Below, piece by piece: positions 54,028-64,000 of a DNA stretch of 64,000 nucleotides. Positions within the stretch are counted from its first letter, which is position 1. Every line of letters begins with the position of its first letter. This DNA comes from Catonia carolina. Lineage: Eukaryota > Arthropoda > Insecta > Hemiptera > Achilidae. The notes below the pieces were generated by a model. It was not told the DNA's origin. It worked only from the letters and a program-made list of their open reading frames with translations, and did not search any database. A program made the position numbers and the translations under genes. The stretch lies in contig JAQMRL010000006.1 in assembly GCA_035578175.1 (NCBI GenBank), positions 18,325,506 to 18,389,505 on the forward strand, written 5' to 3'.

Positions 54028-54184
54028 ATTTTCTCTGTTAGATGCCTACAACTATTAACTCCAGTTCCCCTTGTGATTTTTACTTTGCGTACTCCCACTA
54101 TATCATACCGTGCAGTACTTAGCATAGTAATATCAGGCACAAGGGGAACTGGAGTTAATAGTGGTACGCATCTTAACAGAGAAG
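54028..54184. repeat. Fold-back, ~45-bp stem and ~60-bp loop
   Basis: ACTATTAACTCCAGTTCCCC at 54050 is matched, inverted, by GGGGAACTGGAGTTAATAGT near 54142. The match extends outward to TTCTCTGTTA with few mismatches. It may be a tiny fold-back element. Confidence 0.85.
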
Positions 54185-56452
54185 ATTCTTATAATTTTAT
54201 TCATAAATTAATTTTTAACCTACACAACATTTTGGACCCCGCCTTTCTGAGACCAGGAATAAGTCCGCGCAAAGTTTCTTGTTTTTTTTATAAATACGTA
54301 ACGTAATCCCTGAAAAAATATTTAATCTAACCCGTCGCTACATCAACAATCATCTGAAGCGACTGCACGATGCATTCTGTGCAGGGTCAAACTCTAGTCT
54401 GCTTGGAGATGCGCGCGCAACCATCCCCACTTTCAAAACAAATGCATTCACACAGCTACAGAATATAACCAAATCTATTTCATCCTAGCCAGTTGCCATC
54501 GTGCGGTGTTTCTAGCTGTGGGATAATTTTTCGCGCTTTAAATCGTATTTTAAAACACGTGTTTGTAACGAAAACTATTTAAATTATAAACATAGTGTCA
54601 GTTTTTTATATGTATTATTTTTGTGTTATAAATTACTGTGTTTTGTGATATTTTTTTGGATCTCTATTCTGGATTAAATCAGCATTTCTACGGAAATTGG
54701 AGGACTTATTTCTATTATAAATCAGGTAAATCATATAAATATTATTTATTTGGCATTTTGGTGGAGTGTCCAGCTCTAATGGGTTCAATTCCCGACACCC
54801 GGGTTTTGTTTCTGATCAGGTCCGGCGGTTTTTTTTCGATCGCCATTTACTAACTACATGAACCTTTAGTGTACATAACATTAACGAAAAATAAAACCTT
54901 AATAATCAATTAAAATTAATTAAATTAATTTTTATTTAATAACTTGTTTTTAAAAAAATAATATTCTTGTATAATTATTTTACGTCGGATTAACACAACT
55001 TATATCTATCGTTTACTTTGGTTGTGTAAATATTTTTAAACGTTCAGGCCAGCCGAATCCGTTAACTAGAAAAATTTATTCATTTCTAAATAATGGAAAA
55101 ACTTTACTTTTTAAATTCGTGTCAACTTTACGTCAATAATCATTGATAAAATCGAATGACTATCAATATTGTTTACAATCTCGGTAACAAATAAAATCTA
55201 AAAAATAAGATTTTATTCAATATTCTATTTTTACCTTAGTTCGTCTACAAATGAGGGTAATATTTGTAACACGTTTTTCATCACTACACAAATAAAAATA
55301 AAGTTAAAAAGATTTAGGGAACGTATAAACTATTTTGTTGTTTATGTTTATATTTTGTTTATTGCTTCTTTGCTTTTTAATACATTCAGTTTTAGTAACT
55401 TGTGCATTTACAAGTGATTCATTGTTACTTTACAATCTGTTAACGAATCTGTTTTGTACCATATTTTATTCTTGTAATATCTATTTTACCGTAAACTAAT
55501 ATTTTCACACGTGAAACATAAAATAAAATACAGTATATATAACTGTAATAGTTTTTGTTAGTGTTTACAGTATTTAGTTTCTTAACCTAAATAAAATGTT
55601 TGCAGATGTTAAGTCTATTAACTAATCGGTTTTTAAATATCGACTACCTTTTACGAATTATCTTTAAAAATGTAATATTTTAATCTTTTACGAGTTTCAT
55701 TTTATTTTGTTTGCTTTTATTCAGTGTAAACAAAATAATATTAGATTTGTGTTTACTTTTCATGTAGGCTTTGAACGGTATAATTTTGTTATATGTAATA
55801 CTCATTACATTTACAAAAGGTTTTTGTATCTTTTAAAATTTGTAACATTTAAAGTTTAATTTCTGTTGGGAAAAAATGTTCGAGTTTTTAGTTGTGAGGT
55901 TGTTTTCGATCACAACACAAAAAACGATGGAGCCGGATCGTATTTCAAGTTTGTTTATATATTTTGTAGCGCGTTGTGTAACGTATAACGTGTCTTGCTA
56001 GCAATTTCTTTTTATCCTCGATGTGTCAATTCATATAGCGTTATTTTTTCGTACCATCTTTCTGTTGTTAATATAAAAATGTATCTTCCCGTTTTATATT
56101 TCATAGATAATTCATATTAATTAAAATAATACTTAAATCAATTTTAATTATTGAAATTAATTGTTTGAAAATTGTATTAATTTTTATGATTTATAATATT
56201 TAATCCAAGTTTCAAATGGTACTTAACAAAATTTGATTAGATTCCCGTATTTATATAACAGGAAAACATTTAATTTGTTATCTATAATGTTTCGATAAGG
56301 TAATTGTTTTCTTATGTCTTTTAAGTAGCTTTAAAAAATATATGTGCACTTTTTTTTAAAAATAACAGTGTTAAGTACATAAAGGAAAACTCCAATTATC
56401 TGAAACCCACTTAACCGTAACCCGTCTTAACCGAAACGAATCCGTAAAACTT
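54185..56452. other. Largest low-repeat stretch, ~2.3 kb
   Basis: The part 54340-54540 is less AT-rich (GATGCGCGCGCAACCATCCC, GTTGCCATCGTGCGGTGTTT). The rest is AT-rich and carries none of the families of this window except the SINE-like piece at 54.8 kb. No convincing open frame. Confidence 0.4.
54752..54845 (+). mobile_element. SINE-like B-box remnant
   Basis: GGTGGAGTGTCCAGCTCTAA then GGGTTCAATTCCCGACACCC resembles a tRNA-like SINE head with a B box (GGTTCAATTCC). No tail or TSD found. Confidence 0.5.
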
Positions 56453-57282
56453 GTTTTTACTTTCTCTTGCCTATACGAATGTATAGGAAGGAAAGTGTTG
56501 TTTACGTGTCGAATTTTTTGAAATCTAGTTTTCATCGAATATACCCGTTTTCAGACCCCTGAACCCCCCCAAAAAACATATTTTTAGCGATTGGTCTGTG
56601 TGTGTGAACTAAATATCTCAAAAACGGAATATCGTACGAAGTTGAAACTTGGAACTTAAGTTAGATACCATTTTTGAGGACTCGACACGAATATTTTAAT
56701 GAAAATCGGTCAGCCGAAAGTATTACGTAGTTTATTCGTGTGATTTTTTTCACTTTTTGCGATTTGCTCAAAAACTGCTATTACGATATTTTTTTAAATC
56801 GCTTATCTACTACATTTTTTGTGCTCTACAAGATAGGGTAGACGCCATATCTGCTGAAATTCTTGGGTTGGCTGAGCTCTCGTAGAAGAAATTTTGGGTT
56901 TTTCTGTTATTCCCGCCCCCAGCATAATTTTTCACATATTGTGGATATTTCGTATGGAGGTAAACTTGACAGTATTTTTAACAATAAAAACGGGAAAAAC
57001 ATTCAAAAAAATCGTATATCAATATTATTCAATTTAACGTTAAAGTTTTTTTTCTTTTTAAAGATAACCTTAAACTATTTATTGACAATCGTTAAATCAT
57101 TTAATAATATTTTATTTAATTATGTTAAATTAATTTAATGATGTCATGTGCTCAATGAGTTCATTTTCGATTAATACATAGGCCTACGTTAAAATATTGA
57201 GGAAAAAACAATGTATTTACCCTACCTATATTTAACCTTAACTGAAGAATATTGGTGAACATTTTTTTAAATATTTTTCTCG

Positions 57283-57535
57283 GCTTTCGGGCCAGCCCAG
57301 TCAGTCAGCTGGTAGAAAGTCGCTATTATTTGTTAAGTAACACCGGTTAGGCAAGCGACTTTATATGGTGACCAGTTAGTTGACAGCCATCCATGACTAC
57401 TACCATAACTCTACTGGGGGTCCCTGTTCAAACTCATGTCTAATCCACGTAAAAAAAATACAGCAAAAAGCAGCGATCAAATTGGTTAGTTGTCAACAAT
57501 GTACAGTTCCCGTTAAAAAATAAGAGCTTAAAAAA
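57283..57535 (+). mobile_element. F SINE (copy 2, long form)
   Basis: Matches the 20.1 kb copy but has about 45 bp more near the start (CAGCTGGTAGAAAGTCGCTA). It ends in AAAAAATATTT and a TA tract. TATTTTTCTCG on the left and TATTTCTCG on the right may be its TSD. Confidence 0.8.

Positions 57536-57540
<5 letters not shown>

Positions 57541-57573
<33 letters not shown>
57541..57573. repeat. (TA)n microsatellite
   Basis: Pure TA repeat directly after the F SINE tail, probably grown from that tail. Confidence 0.85.
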
Positions 57574-57576
<3 letters not shown>

Positions 57577-58152
57577 CTCGTTTTTATCGTTAAAAATTAC
57601 TATAAGGTTGCATACAAAATATTCTCAAAATGTGAAAAATAATGCTGGGGGGATAATAATTATAAAAGACCCGAAATTTTTTTTAAGATTGTGGGTTTAA
57701 TAAGCATTCCAGGGAAAAAATGTAAATAAGTAAAGTTGTAGAACATTATAAACCGTACAACTTTTATGTAAATATTGTTTTGTACAACGCTTCGTTTAGC
57801 GGTAATTAGTGATTTTCTGTTTTTTTCCATCAGAATCTGTAAAAAATAGAATCGTTTACGATTAAAGCTTTAGCATGCATTTTACGACAAAAATGGGAAA
57901 TGTATTGAATGAAAGTTATAGGAAATAAATGATCTATATAAATTTATTTCAAACATTTTTGAGTACAGCGCTTAGTTTAGCGGGAATCAGTGATTTTTCA
58001 ATAATGTATCACCACATTTTTGGTGGTTATGCTTGCGTAGTATTCCAAATTAACAAATAAAGTTAATATAATATTTATTATCCGGTTGTTAAATTTGCAT
58101 AAAATGGATTTTATATTAAATTTTCTGTTTTTTTTATCAAATAATTGATTAT

Positions 58153-58530
58153 TTACCCATAACAAGGCAGAGTGTTAAATTATTTGCACTCGATCTGCTA
58201 GTTCTTGGACTACAAGAAACAGTTCTTTTTCTTATCACATGGTCAGCCAATTATTTGACAAACATTTAAGAAAAGAACAGGTAGAGGGGTAAAAACAGAG
58301 TTATCTACTGTTAGAGTAATGAATTTCGTTATACAGCTAGATCCTGTGGTGAATGAAGTGAAGATGTCATTTGCAGGGTGGAAAGTAAATGCTTTCATGA
58401 AAGCCTGGCATGCTGATAAGCATAGGTCTACTTTTTCACTTAAGACAATTGTAAATCACCTCACTCGTTTTAATTAGTAAAGCCTCTAGAGGTTCAAACC
58501 AGCCTTTCAGCTAATGACCTAAACAACACC
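58153..58530 (+). mobile_element. B retroposon (copy 12)
   Basis: Flanked by AATTGATTAT (58143-58152) and AATCGATTAT (58531-58540). Several changes and small deletions break the conserved frame; an older copy. Confidence 0.9.
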
Positions 58531-58584
58531 AATCGATTATACAAATTATCATCGTTTCATTAAAAAAATGTCTACCACAGTATT

Positions 58585-58766
58585 GTGTTTAGGTCATCAG
58601 CCGAAAGACTGGTTTGAACCTGTAGAGGTTTTACTAAACGAGAATTGAGGTGGTTTACCATTGCCTTCCTCACTGAGTGGAATAGTACGCTTATCAGCAT
58701 TCCATGCCCTCTGAAAAGCACATATTTTCCACTCTGCAAATTACACCTTCACTTCATTCACCACAG
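58585..58766 (-). mobile_element. B retroposon, short 5'-truncated (copy 13)
   Basis: A perfect 11-bp TSD, ACCACAGTATT, lies at 58574-58584 and 58767-58777. Only the tail-proximal 182 bp are present. The truncated side defines the 5' end of the family. Confidence 0.95.
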
Positions 58767-58777
58767 ACCACAGTATT

Positions 58778-59404
58778 ACGGAACATTAAATACATTGAAA
58801 TATTAAAGAAATGCATACAAAAGCTTCTTATTTCAGTTAAGCTTATTGATATTAACTTTTTAATTAATAAATTATAATATAATCTTATTAAATAAAACCA
58901 ATAGGTACTCTTATTACTTTTAAAATGAAGATAACCATATAATATGAAATTTGATACAATATAAATTCAAATAATTCTTCAAATAACAAGGTCAATTACT
59001 AATTCAAATATAAACAAATGAAAGAATTTAAATAGGTTTATAAACACAACTTAGGTTCATTAAATAAATAACTGCGTAGACTTTATAATTCGTTTTAATG
59101 CAGCATATTTAAATTAAGTCTTTCATAGTACAGTTAACCATTTTAGATAAACGTTGTAACTTTGTACGATTCTTTAAACCGAAAAAATAATTGTTATACC
59201 AATTTTTATGCGTAATTCACTGGAAATTTATTTATTTTTTTAAATTTTACAATCTCTGATAGTACTTTTGGTGGTTTTCGTGGTTTACCGTTTTAGATTC
59301 GGTTAAACTGCAAAGCAAAAAATTGCGGGTTCGATTTAAGGATTGAATGTATTATATTAACCATATCCTAATTACAATTTAATGTGTTAATGTGTTTAAT
59401 GTGT
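58778..59404. other. Unique AT-rich stretch
   Basis: Nothing recognised. Confidence 0.4.
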
Positions 59405-59754
59405 CATTTAAGTCATCAGCCGAAACGCTGGTTTGAACCTTTCGAGGATTTACTAAGTAAATCCCGGATTGAGGTGGTTTACCATTGCCTTCCTTACAAA
59501 AGTATGGTTATCAGCATGCCAACCCCTCTAAAAAGCTACTTTCCATCCTGCAAATGACATCTTCACTGTATTTATCACAGGGTCTGGCTGTATAATGAAA
59601 TTCATTGCTCTCAGAGAAGATAACTCTGAATCTTTTACACTTCTACCTCTTTTGTTATTAAATGCTTCAGTCATATAATATGGTTGACCATTTGATAAGA
59701 AACAAAATTATTTTTTTACCCTGGAACTAGCAGATCGAGTGTAAATAATTTAAC
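59405..59754 (-). mobile_element. B retroposon, diverged (copy 14)
   Basis: Tail side CATCAGCCGAAACGCTGG with a mutated stem, and 5' side ending near TCGAGTGTAAATAATTTAAC. No TSD. Confidence 0.8.
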
Positions 59755-59998
59755 TGAATTATTAATTTTAATATTTATTTACGATATAATAAAATAAATA
59801 TTACAAAAAATTGTAACAATGATAATCGGTATTAGTGATATTAAAATGTGATACACGGAAAGAAAAGTTTGTAATGAAATCGGGAAAATTGAGAAAAGTA
59901 ATATATCAGTTTAATAAATAAACTAATGTTTCACCTTTAAATATTTTCTTCAATTCAGTAATATAATACTTCTTGACGCCTTGATACCAAACAGTTAT

Positions 59999-60928
59999 TT
60001 TTTTTACTTTCTCTTGCCTGTATGAATATGTAGGAAGGAAAGTATTGTTTTCATGTCGACTTTTCTAAATCGAGTTTTCACCGGATATACACGTTTTCAG
60101 ATCCCCTGAACCCCCAAAAAACATGTTTTTAGCGATTGGTCTCTGTGTGGGTGCGTGCGAGTGCGAACAAAATATCTCAAGAACGGAACATCATACGAAG
60201 ATGAAACTTGAAACTTAAGTTAGTTACTACTAGAGGACCCGAGACGAACATTTTCATCAAAATCGATCAACCGGAAGTAGTAATTTATTCGTGTCATTTT
60301 TCACTTATTTGCGATTTCTCAAAAATGACTACGATTTTTTTTTTTAATTGCCTCTTAGTACATTTGTGTGGTCTGTAATATAGGCTAGGCGCCATGTCTG
60401 CTGAAATTCTTGGGGAGGCTGTTCTCTCGTAGAAAAAAATGTTTTTTTTTACGATTGCAGGTTTAATATGCATTTTAGCGCAAAAATATATATAATTAAG
60501 AGTTGTAGAGAATTTCAAATGTACAATTTTTGATTTAACATTTTTTTGTATAATGCTTAGTATAGCGGTAATTGGCGTTTTTCTATTTTTTTTTTCACGA
60601 AAATGTGTAAAAATTCGATATTTAAGATTTCAGCCTTAGTATGCATTTTACGACTAAAGTGTATATAATAAAATTTATAGGAAATTAAAAGATCTACAAC
60701 TTTTATTTAAGGCATTTTCCTCTACAGAGCCTAGTTAAGTGTGAAAGTGATTTTCCGTATTTTTAAGATAAACTGAGGTTAATTTTCATTTTGCGTTTTT
60801 CACTCATGATTAAAATAAAGTTATATTTTTTGTTTATTTCTAATGTTTTATTACTAATATTAGGTTATATTGTTAGTTGTTTGCATTGGCAAGAGAAAGT
60901 CCTGTGATTGTTCCAGACCAGATTTTAT
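59999..60928 (+). mobile_element. HLE, near full length (copy 21)
   Basis: Starts TTTTTACTTTCTCTTGCCTG, has a short mixed TG/CG tract and two core units, and ends GGCAAGAGAAAGTCCTGTGA with a mutated hairpin. Confidence 0.9.
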
Positions 60929-61072
60929 TTAGAATTAATGCAATGACCACTGTGTTATTAAATTGTAATAAAGTAATATCACCAAGGCTAACGTTGAATT
61001 TACTCTGAAACTGAAATAAACTACCTATTAAAACTGTTTTCAGTTTCAGTGAAAATCAAATGGACTAAATTT

Positions 61073-61259
61073 TTTTTTTTTTTATTTAACGTCGCATCAA
61101 CTGCTGTGGTCATTAGCGACGACGTTGGGGTGTAACTGTTTACTGTGGAGGATGAAATGATTTTTTGTAACGTATGAAAATATGCCGTGCCTGAGTGGGA
61201 TTCGAACCCAGGACCGTATGATGAGAGGCGAGCACGTTACCAACTGCGCCAATGCGGCC
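61073..61259 (-). mobile_element. Hybrid SINE, head alpha with tail II
   Basis: An 11-bp TSD, GGACTAAATTT, lies at 61062-61072 and 61260-61270. The minus strand has head alpha (CCGCATTGGCGCAGTTGGTA, CTGGGTTCGAATCCCACTCA, ATTTCATCCTCCACAG), then tail II (ACGTCGTCGCTAATGACCAC, TTGATGCGACGTTAAATAAA). The single TSD pair shows it inserted as one unit. Confidence 0.95.
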
Positions 61260-61270
61260 GGACTAAATTT

Positions 61271-61598
61271 ATATTTTTATTTTAAACAACAAAGAATATT
61301 GTGTTGAATTTGCGAACTGAACATTTATCAAATAATTTAATATGACGGATGAATGACAGGAAATCGGTGTGCACGCACCGTTGAATGAGTGAATCAATGG
61401 ATGAATATTGACATTTTATAATCTGTGCATTGTACTGTGTGTTAGCCGTATACCTGTATTACAGTAAAACCAGTAGCATTGGCTACACTGTTCAGATAAT
61501 AAAATAGAAAACTTAGTGAAGATATTCATTTGTGTTGTCTAGACAACTTCCTTTTCATCTTCTTCCTAGTCGCGACTCATATATATTTAGTACGAGAA
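61271..61598. other. Unique stretch
   Basis: Nothing recognised. Confidence 0.4.
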
Positions 61599-62731
61599 GA
61601 AAATAGTTCATGTTGCACAATTTTAGAAACTGGTCTTCTATAGCTGAACTCCAAATAAAAAATCCTGGGTACGAATCCCGGTAGAGTCTGGGGAATGTTT
61701 TCATATTATTTGTTTACTTTTAATCGGTGCAGTTACGGGATTGTGAGTAGGGATGGTTAGGAAAATAGTTCATGGTGCACAATTTTAGAAACTGGTCTTC
61801 TATAGCTGAACTCCAAATTGAAAATCCTGGGTACGAATCCCGGTAGAGTCTGGGGAATGTTTACATCTTATTTGTTTACTTTTAATCTCTGCAGTCACGG
61901 GATTGTGAGTAGGGATGGTTAGGAAAATAGTTCATGGTGCACAATTTTAGGAACTGGTCTTCTATAGCTGAACTCCAAATTGAAAATCGTGGGTACGAAT
62001 CCCGGTAAAGTCTGGGGAATGTTTACATATTATTTGTTTACTTTTAATCGGTCAGTCACGGGATTGTGAGTAGGGATGGTTAGGAAAATAGTTCATGGTG
62101 CACAATTTTAGAACTGGTCTTCTATAGCTGAACTCCAAATTGAAAATCCTGGGTACGATTCCCGGTAGAGTCTGGGGAATGTTTACATATTATTATTTGT
62201 TTACTTTTAATCGCTGCAGTCACGGGATTGTGAGTAGGGATGGTTAGGAAAATAGTTCATGGTGCACAATTTTAGAAACTGGTCTTTTATAGCTGAACTC
62301 CGAATTGAATGGCCTGGGTACGAATCCCGGTAGAGTCTGGTGAATGTTTACATATTATTTGTTTACTTTTAATCGCTGCAGTCACGGGATTGTGAGTAGG
62401 GATGGTTAGGAAAATAGTTCATGGTGCACAATTTTAGAAACTGGTCTTTTATAGCTGAACTCCAAATTGAATGGCCTGGGTACGAATCCCGGTAGAGTCT
62501 GGGGAATGTTTACATATTATTTATTTACTTTTAGTCGCTGCAGTCACGGGATTGTGAGTAGGGATGGTTAGAAAAATAGTTCATGGTGCACAATTTTAGA
62601 AACTGGTCTTTTATAGCTGAACTCCAAATTGAATGGCCTGGGTACGAATCCCGGTAGAGTCTGGGGAATGTTTACATATTATTTGTTTACTTTTAATCGC
62701 TGCAGTCACGGGATTGTTAGTAGGGATGGTG
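61599..62731. repeat. Tandem array C, ~162-bp unit, 7 copies
   Basis: GAAAATAGTTCATG starts units at 61599, 61761, 61923, 62084, 62248, 62410 and 62571 (periods 162, 162, 161, 164, 162, 161). Each unit has GGTACGAATCCCGGTAGAGT, close to a tRNA T-arm/B box, plus GTTCATGGTGCACAATTTTA and CACGGGATTGTGAGTAGGGA. Units 5-7 share TTGAATGGCCTGGG where units 2-4 have TTGAAAATC, so two unit types are blocked. Confidence 0.95.
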
Positions 62732-62989
62732 CTTTGTATTACTATTTGAATCCCCTGTTAGTAGTACTGAAACTAAATAATTTAGTTATACTTTACAATT
62801 ACTGTAAGATCTCGACTTACGCGAATTCACGTTAGAGCGATTTTGTTGAACATAATTATTAGCCTATATTGTGTTTATTTATGACCATTAGCAGCAGTAC
62901 TTTTATGAACATTGTTTTGCTAATTCCTCTCGAAACCGTTATCGTAGTTGCTCTTCCCATTTGTACACTGGAATTTTGTCTTGATTTGA

Positions 62990-63520
62990 TTTTTACTTTC
63001 TCTTGCTTATATGAATACAGTATATAGGAAGAAAAGTAGACTATTGTTTTCATGTCGATTTTTCGAAATCGATTTTACACCGGATCTACAGGTTTTCAAA
63101 TCCCCTAAACCCCAAAAACATGTTTTTAGCGATTGGTCTGTGTGTGTGTGTGCGCGCCCGCGCGCGTGTGTGTTTGTGTGGACAGAATACCTCAAGAACG
63201 GATCATCGTACAAACTTGAAACTTAAGTTAGATACCACTGAACCACTGGACCCGACACGAACATTTTCATCAAAATAGTTCAACCGGAAGTAGTTGTTTA
63301 TTCGAGTCATTTTTCACTTTTTTTGCGAGTTTCTCAAAAACGGGTCCTACGATTTTTTTTAAATCGCCTCGTTTACTAAATTTTTTATGCTTTATAAGAT
63401 AGAGTAGGCGTCATGCCTGCTCAAATTCTTGGAGAGGCTGTTTTCACGTAAAAAAGGTGTTTTTTTAAGATTGCGGCTTTAATATGTATTTCAGCGCAAA
63501 AACGTATATAATAAAAGTTA
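62990..63520 (+). mobile_element. HLE, 3'-truncated (copy 22)
   Basis: Starts TTTTTACTTTCTCTTGCTTA, has a TG/CG tract at 63138-63178 and ends in core unit 1 (AACGTATATAATAAAAGTTA), where an S2 SINE piece begins. Confidence 0.9.
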
Positions 63521-63655
63521 AAGTCCTTTACAGACTCAGGCCAACTATTCCTAAAAGTGTATCGTAATTGAACTCAACATTCTAAGTACACTACCTCATT
63601 TTAAGTACTTTTACTGACTCGCAGCGACGACTTTACCGCTAGACTAACTTCAGAA
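63521..63655 (-). mobile_element. S2 SINE fragment
   Basis: AGTCCTTTACAGACTCAGGC, GCAGCGACGACTTTACCGCT and the deletion of the central part identify a diverged S2 piece joined to the HLE. Confidence 0.7.
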
Positions 63656-63920
63656 TTATGCCTAAGTGGCCACAAATATATATTTTGTTTGTTAACATTA
63701 CCCCGCATCTTCCTGTTTTTAAAAAAAAGTTCCACAATATGTGTGCAGACGCGTCTGGTCGTTTTATTTTTGTCTCAGTCATGTTGTTCTTTTAATAATT
63801 TTCTCTATGCTAAATTATTTTTTTAAGCCAGAATCGCACACTTCCTCTGCCTTGTCAATAATAATACGTTCTTGTTTTTCTCGGAAAGATGACAAAACTA
63901 GAAAGGTTTTACTGAAATAT

Positions 63921-64000
63921 TTATTTATTTATTTTTATTTGGTTGAACGTCCGACTGTTCTGCAATTACTGCTAATGCAGACGGTAAAGGATGAAATGAT
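63921..64000 (-). mobile_element. SINE tail I, cut by window end
   Basis: CCGACTGTTCTGCAATTACT and GCTAATGCAGACGGTAAAGG, then GATGAAATGAT, are the start of an alpha/tail I SINE seen from its 3' side. The head lies beyond the window. Confidence 0.85.

Larger units (their letters stand above)
56896..57672. mobile_element. G MITE (copy 2)
   Basis: A perfect 8-bp TSD, GAAATTTT, lies at 56888-56895 and 57673-57680 in an HLE. Left end GGGTTTTTCTGTTATTCCCG, right end inverted GGGTCTTTTATAATTATTAT, with shared CAGCATNATTTTTCACAT and TTTTTAACNATAAAAACG. An F SINE and a TA tract lie inside. The superfamily is uncertain: an 8-bp TSD fits hAT, P or Merlin types. Confidence 0.85.
56453..58005 (+). mobile_element. 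HLE split by the G MITE (copy 20)
   Basis: The left part 56453-56895 starts TTTTTACTTTCTCTTGCCTA and has the TG tract. The right part 57673-58005 continues with AAGATTGTGGGTTTAATAAG and both core units but lacks the 3' hairpin. Confidence 0.85.

Noticed and set aside
54340..54730. Possible 5' exon with donor-like AGGTAAAT
   Set aside because: No coding continuation and no acceptor-exon pair could be followed.
61599..62731. CRISPR-like array
   Set aside because: Whole units of 162 bp repeat without unique spacers, and the genome is eukaryotic.

Overview
This window looks like repeat-packed, non-coding insect DNA. It is AT-rich and eukaryotic. I found no intact protein-coding gene, no believable host exon set, no rRNA and no functional tRNA. 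Jockey-type LINE fragments, mariner/Tc1 and hAT transposons, several tRNA-headed SINEs and many helentron-like elements together point to an insect. A hemipteran is my guess, but nothing here proves it. Almost every readable open frame belongs to a decayed transposable element.

Two families dominate. The first, called HLE here, is a roughly 0.9-1.1 kb non-autonomous element present in more than 20 full or partial copies. It has 13-bp subterminal inverted repeats (ACTTTCTCTTGCC / GGCAAGAGAAAGT), a TG microsatellite inside, a doubled core and a 3' hairpin (GTGTGA-loop-TCACAC). This is the architecture of helentron-derived HINE/DINE-1 elements. The second, called B, is a roughly 390-bp retroposon with 14 copies. 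Most copies have clear 6-21 bp target-site duplications (TSDs). Its 3' tail hairpin matches, with compensatory base changes, the tail of a LINE fragment at 12.6 kb.

Layout: 0.7-5.2 kb has a SINE, a 146-bp tandem array, three LINE fragments and an HLE. 6.6-7.7 kb is a polypyrimidine tract mixed with SINE and HLE pieces. 8.9-11.0 kb is one HLE interrupted by a Jockey fragment and by an LTR-like element that itself holds a LINE fragment. 12.5-24.9 kb has a LINE tail, B, HLE and SINE copies. 26.5-33.9 kb repeats this mix, including B inserted into B. 36-40.3 kb has a hAT transposon with two B copies inside, itself inside a third B. 41.5-42.6 kb is a palindromic Tc1/mariner derivative. 44-46.5 kb is a MITE disrupted by two LINE fragments and another MITE. 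47.2-48.3 kb is a dead mariner. 48.3-53.8 kb is an HLE cluster that runs into a ~397-bp tandem array. 56.5-58 kb is an HLE split by a MITE that holds a SINE. 61.6-62.7 kb is a 162-bp tandem array with a tRNA-like box in each unit.

The genes do not work together as a system. The value of the window is as a record of layered insertions: TSDs and interruptions give relative ages, and several elements show unusual structure (swapped SINE heads and tails, a palindromic transposase, SINE-LINE tail covariation, an inverted segment inside a tandem array).
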